Of a DNA stretch of 14,259 bases, positions 12,692 through 14,259 are shown one piece after another (the stretch's first letter is position 1; the number at the start of each line of letters is the position of its first letter). The notes below the pieces were generated by a model. That model was not told where the DNA came from. It saw only the letters and a list, made by a program, of their open reading frames with translations, and did not search any database. Source of the DNA: Euryarchaeota archaeon UBA33 (GTDB taxonomy: Archaea; Thermoplasmatota; E2; DHVEG-1); the NCBI GenBank assembly GCA_002506745.1, contig DAYE01000098.1, positions 2,430 through 16,688 on the forward strand, in the 5' to 3' direction. The position numbers and the translations under genes are program-made.

Positions 12692-13531
12692 TTATTCTAC
12701 TAGTGCTCCAGTTGTTTGATCAACGTAGAACGCAAAATGCTTACCAATATATTGGACTGCTCCGATCATATGGGGTTGCCAATGAGCTACTGATGTGATT
12801 ACTATAATGTTATTATCAACAATATCTGGAAATGTGAGATTTCCATGTTTCGCTGCGCCATCCCATGTCATCGTATACGTGCGTGATTTCTGTGGTCCTA
12901 GGAATACTATTTTTTTTATCGCGTAATCGAGGAACCCGAAATGATAGCGATCTCCATCATTGTTGATCCACCGTGAGAGAATTTCTGTGACGTATGATCT
13001 AACATATCCAAAATAGGGTGTTGAACCGGTGTTCTTGACAGTTATTGTAATATCTAACGTCGCATCACCATGACCGATGACACTTGTGTTAAGTTCTATC
13101 GGGTGAACCGTTCTTTCGCCTGCTCCCTCAATGTATGGACGATAGAGTAGCTTGGTTTGCTCAGGGGTTGTCCCGGAACCTACGGTCTGATTGAAACCAC
13201 CGTCAAAGAAGATAGTCGGTATTGCTGTTCCTCGATAATGACCCCAAAAACGATCTTGTGCTAGAGGATTTTTATCTATTACTAGCGCAACAAAATAGAA
13301 TGGGTATTCACCACTCTCGTAAAGAGAGTATAGCGCCTCAGCCGCATTTGGGCAGTTTGGACACCATGTCGTGGTTCCTTCTTCGATAAAAACTGCATGA
13401 GTAAATGCCGATGTTGTGCTAGGCTTATTTGTCTGAGGTTGGTTGTTTTCTGAAACTGTCGTAGTTGAAGCTGCTACAAACGGTGATAAAAAAAGCACCG
13501 CCGCTACTGCAAGAATCATTATTTTTTTCAT
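12692..13531 (-). CDS. Secreted thioredoxin-fold protein, Omp28-like
   Basis: This 279-residue protein starts with a classical signal peptide (MKKIM, hydrophobic 5-19, Ala-rich end near 20-21). A Thr/Asn/Gln-rich linker runs to about residue 42. A thioredoxin-like domain follows with the redox motif TTWCPNCP (C57, C60) and a probable cis-Pro at 105 (TAIPTIFFDGG). The C-terminal half (about 120-279) has the alternating beta-strand look of an Omp28/immunoglobulin-like domain, with LDITITVKNTGSTPYFGYV as an example. There is no C-terminal membrane anchor, so the product is probably released or held by partners outside the membrane. It probably reduces or isomerises disulfides, and the thioredoxin/CcdA-like protein encoded two genes further along is a candidate electron source. 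That link is inferred. The start follows AAGGGG at 13542-13537. It has its own TATA element and is not tightly spaced to its neighbours. Confidence 0.82.
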   Translation of the reverse strand: MKKIMILAVAAVLFLSPFVAASTTTVSENNQPQTNKPSTTSAFTHAVFIEEGTTTWCPNCPNAAEALYSLYESGEYPFYFVALVIDKNPLAQDRFWGHYRGTAIPTIFFDGGFNQTVGSGTTPEQTKLLYRPYIEGAGERTVHPIELNTSVIGHGDATLDITITVKNTGSTPYFGYVRSYVTEILSRWINNDGDRYHFGFLDYAIKKIVFLGPQKSRTYTMTWDGAAKHGNLTFPDIVDNNIIVITSVAHWQPHMIGAVQYIGKHFAFYVDQTTGALVE

Positions 13532-13553
13532 ATTATCCCCTTTTTGTCTTAAT

Positions 13554-13563
13554 AATATATAAA
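13554..13563 (-). promoter_or_regulatory. TATA element for the secreted thioredoxin-fold gene
   Basis: TTTATATATT on the minus strand lies about 23-32 bases before the ATG at 13531. Usual spacing would place the transcript start within a few bases of the ATG, so the mRNA may be nearly leaderless. This conflicts with the AAGGGG at 13542-13537, which would then lie partly upstream of the transcript. Either the start is slightly earlier or that ribosome site is not used. Confidence 0.5.
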
Positions 13564-13581
13564 GGTCAACTATTTAAATAT

Positions 13582-14259
13582 TTACTGGATTGTTTTTTTC
13601 ATAATTTCTTTTGCTGGAATTCCCCCATATATTTTACCTCTCGAAAGCCTTTGACTTTTAGTCACAAGAGCACCAGCTGCAACAACGACATCGTCCTCAA
13701 GTGTTGCCCCTGGCATAATGATGGCTCCTGCGCCTATTACACAGTTGTTTCCTACACGTATTTTATCCATAAAAATAGTCTCATATTGCATATTATGGAT
13801 ATGAGCATAGATAATCGCATATTCTCCCATTGTGACGTTATCTCCGAACTCTGTTAAACATGGGTCTTTGATGACCCCACCAACAAGTGAGTTTTTCCCG
13901 ATCTTCATTCCGAGAAGTCGTAGATATGTTTGTTTTACTCGACCGAGTGGAAAAATCTCAAGAAATTTTCGAAACGGCGTATACAATACGCAAATAAGAG
14001 TCCAATTGAAGGTATTTTTATTTCTAAATGAGTATTCATGGGTACCAGGTTGGTAAGTGATATTGAACAGTCTTACTATACCACTGGTGATATAAAGCTC
14101 AGAGAGGAATAACAGAACAACCCCGATATAAAGAACAAACGGGAGAAGTAAGAAATACCAAGCATTTGTAAACCAAAAAAAATCGAAATAGCGTTGAAGG
14201 ACATAAAAAGCAACAACGACGGGGATACATCCAAGGATAAAAATTATTGAAGGGATTAA
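13582..14259 (-). CDS. Membrane-anchored left-handed beta-helix (hexapeptide-repeat) acyltransferase, 5' part beyond right edge
   Basis: The frame is open from the right edge to the stop at 13582, giving 225 visible residues. The first part holds two hydrophobic segments (visible residues about 1-21 and 34-56), then a region with ITYQPGTHEYSF. From about residue 117 comes a left-handed beta-helix of the hexapeptide transferase type: IGKNSLVGGVIKDP, then FGDNVTMGEYAII, IRVGNNCVIGAGAIIMPGATLEDDVVVAAGALVTK, and the closing GIPAKEI typical of acyl/acetyltransferases. His in YAHIHNM could be catalytic. A TTG at 13986 is not the real start, because homologous-looking sequence continues upstream. 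The protein probably acylates or acetylates a lipid or sugar at the membrane face, but the substrate is unknown. It ends 50 bases before the secreted thioredoxin gene, which has its own promoter. Confidence 0.8.
   Translation of the reverse strand, partial: LIPSIIFILGCIPVVVAFYVLQRYFDFFWFTNAWYFLLLPFVLYIGVVLLFLSELYITSGIVRLFNITYQPGTHEYSFRNKNTFNWTLICVLYTPFRKFLEIFPLGRVKQTYLRLLGMKIGKNSLVGGVIKDPCLTEFGDNVTMGEYAIIYAHIHNMQYETIFMDKIRVGNNCVIGAGAIIMPGATLEDDVVVAAGALVTKSQRLSRGKIYGGIPAKEIMKKTIQ

Noticed and set aside
13582..13986. A complete 134-residue hexapeptide transferase starting at a TTG at 13986.
   Set aside because: The same frame stays open to the window edge and encodes membrane segments and a coherent linker, so the gene is longer and cut by the edge.
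1..14259. CRISPR arrays, tRNA or rRNA genes, insertion sequences, phage or defence genes.
   Set aside because: No spaced direct repeats, cloverleaf sequences, transposase motifs or terminal inverted repeats were seen. The window is almost fully accounted for by metabolic and redox genes.

Overview
The window looks like chromosomal DNA from an uncultured archaeon, most likely euryarchaeal. The evidence is a soluble HdrCBA set, a group 3b-type sulfhydrogenase operon, AT-rich TATA elements about 25-45 bp before starts, GGAGG-type ribosome binding sites and GTG/ATG starts. A Thermoplasmatota-like lineage (MBG-D or relatives) is my best guess. It rests on the overall gene mix and the secreted Omp28-like thioredoxin protein, and I hold it only moderately. 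No methanogenesis gene other than hdr is visible, so the hdr genes alone do not make this a methanogen.

Left part (1-4159, minus strand): an operon read right to left, hdrC (4159-3632), hdrB (3626-2748), hdrA (2748-790), then a second HdrA-like gene (778 to beyond base 1). The second gene lacks the usual HdrA N-terminal domain. After its ferredoxin motif it switches to an NfnB/GltD-type iron-sulfur domain. A TATA element and a perfect 14-bp palindrome lie before hdrC.

Middle (4345-10298, plus strand): a short-form malic enzyme, then a hydrogenase operon. The operon holds a fused HydB-HydG electron-transfer/flavin subunit (5814-7745), the small subunit HydD (7746-8510), the large subunit HydA (8503-9804) and the maturation endopeptidase (9819-10298). 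The two halves diverge from a 185-bp intergenic region. Together they suggest a cytoplasmic hub linking H2, NAD(P)H, malate oxidation and flavin-based electron bifurcation to a disulfide or similar acceptor.

Right part (10303-14259, minus strand): more AT-rich genes on a thiol/sulfur theme. Read in their own direction they are: the end of a membrane-anchored left-handed beta-helix acyltransferase (14259-13582, cut by the window edge); a secreted thioredoxin-fold Omp28-like protein (13531-12692); and a three-gene unit of an E1-like adenylyltransferase (12570-11854), a MoaD/SAMP-type ubiquitin-fold protein ending in Gly-Gly (11831-11583), and a signal peptide + thioredoxin + CcdA/DsbD-like membrane protein (11577-10303). 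This last gene converges on the hydrogenase operon with a 4-bp gap.

No RNA genes, insertion sequences, CRISPR arrays or long repeats were found. The intergenic stretches are all shorter than 300 bases; the largest are 4160-4344, 5695-5813 and 12571-12691.
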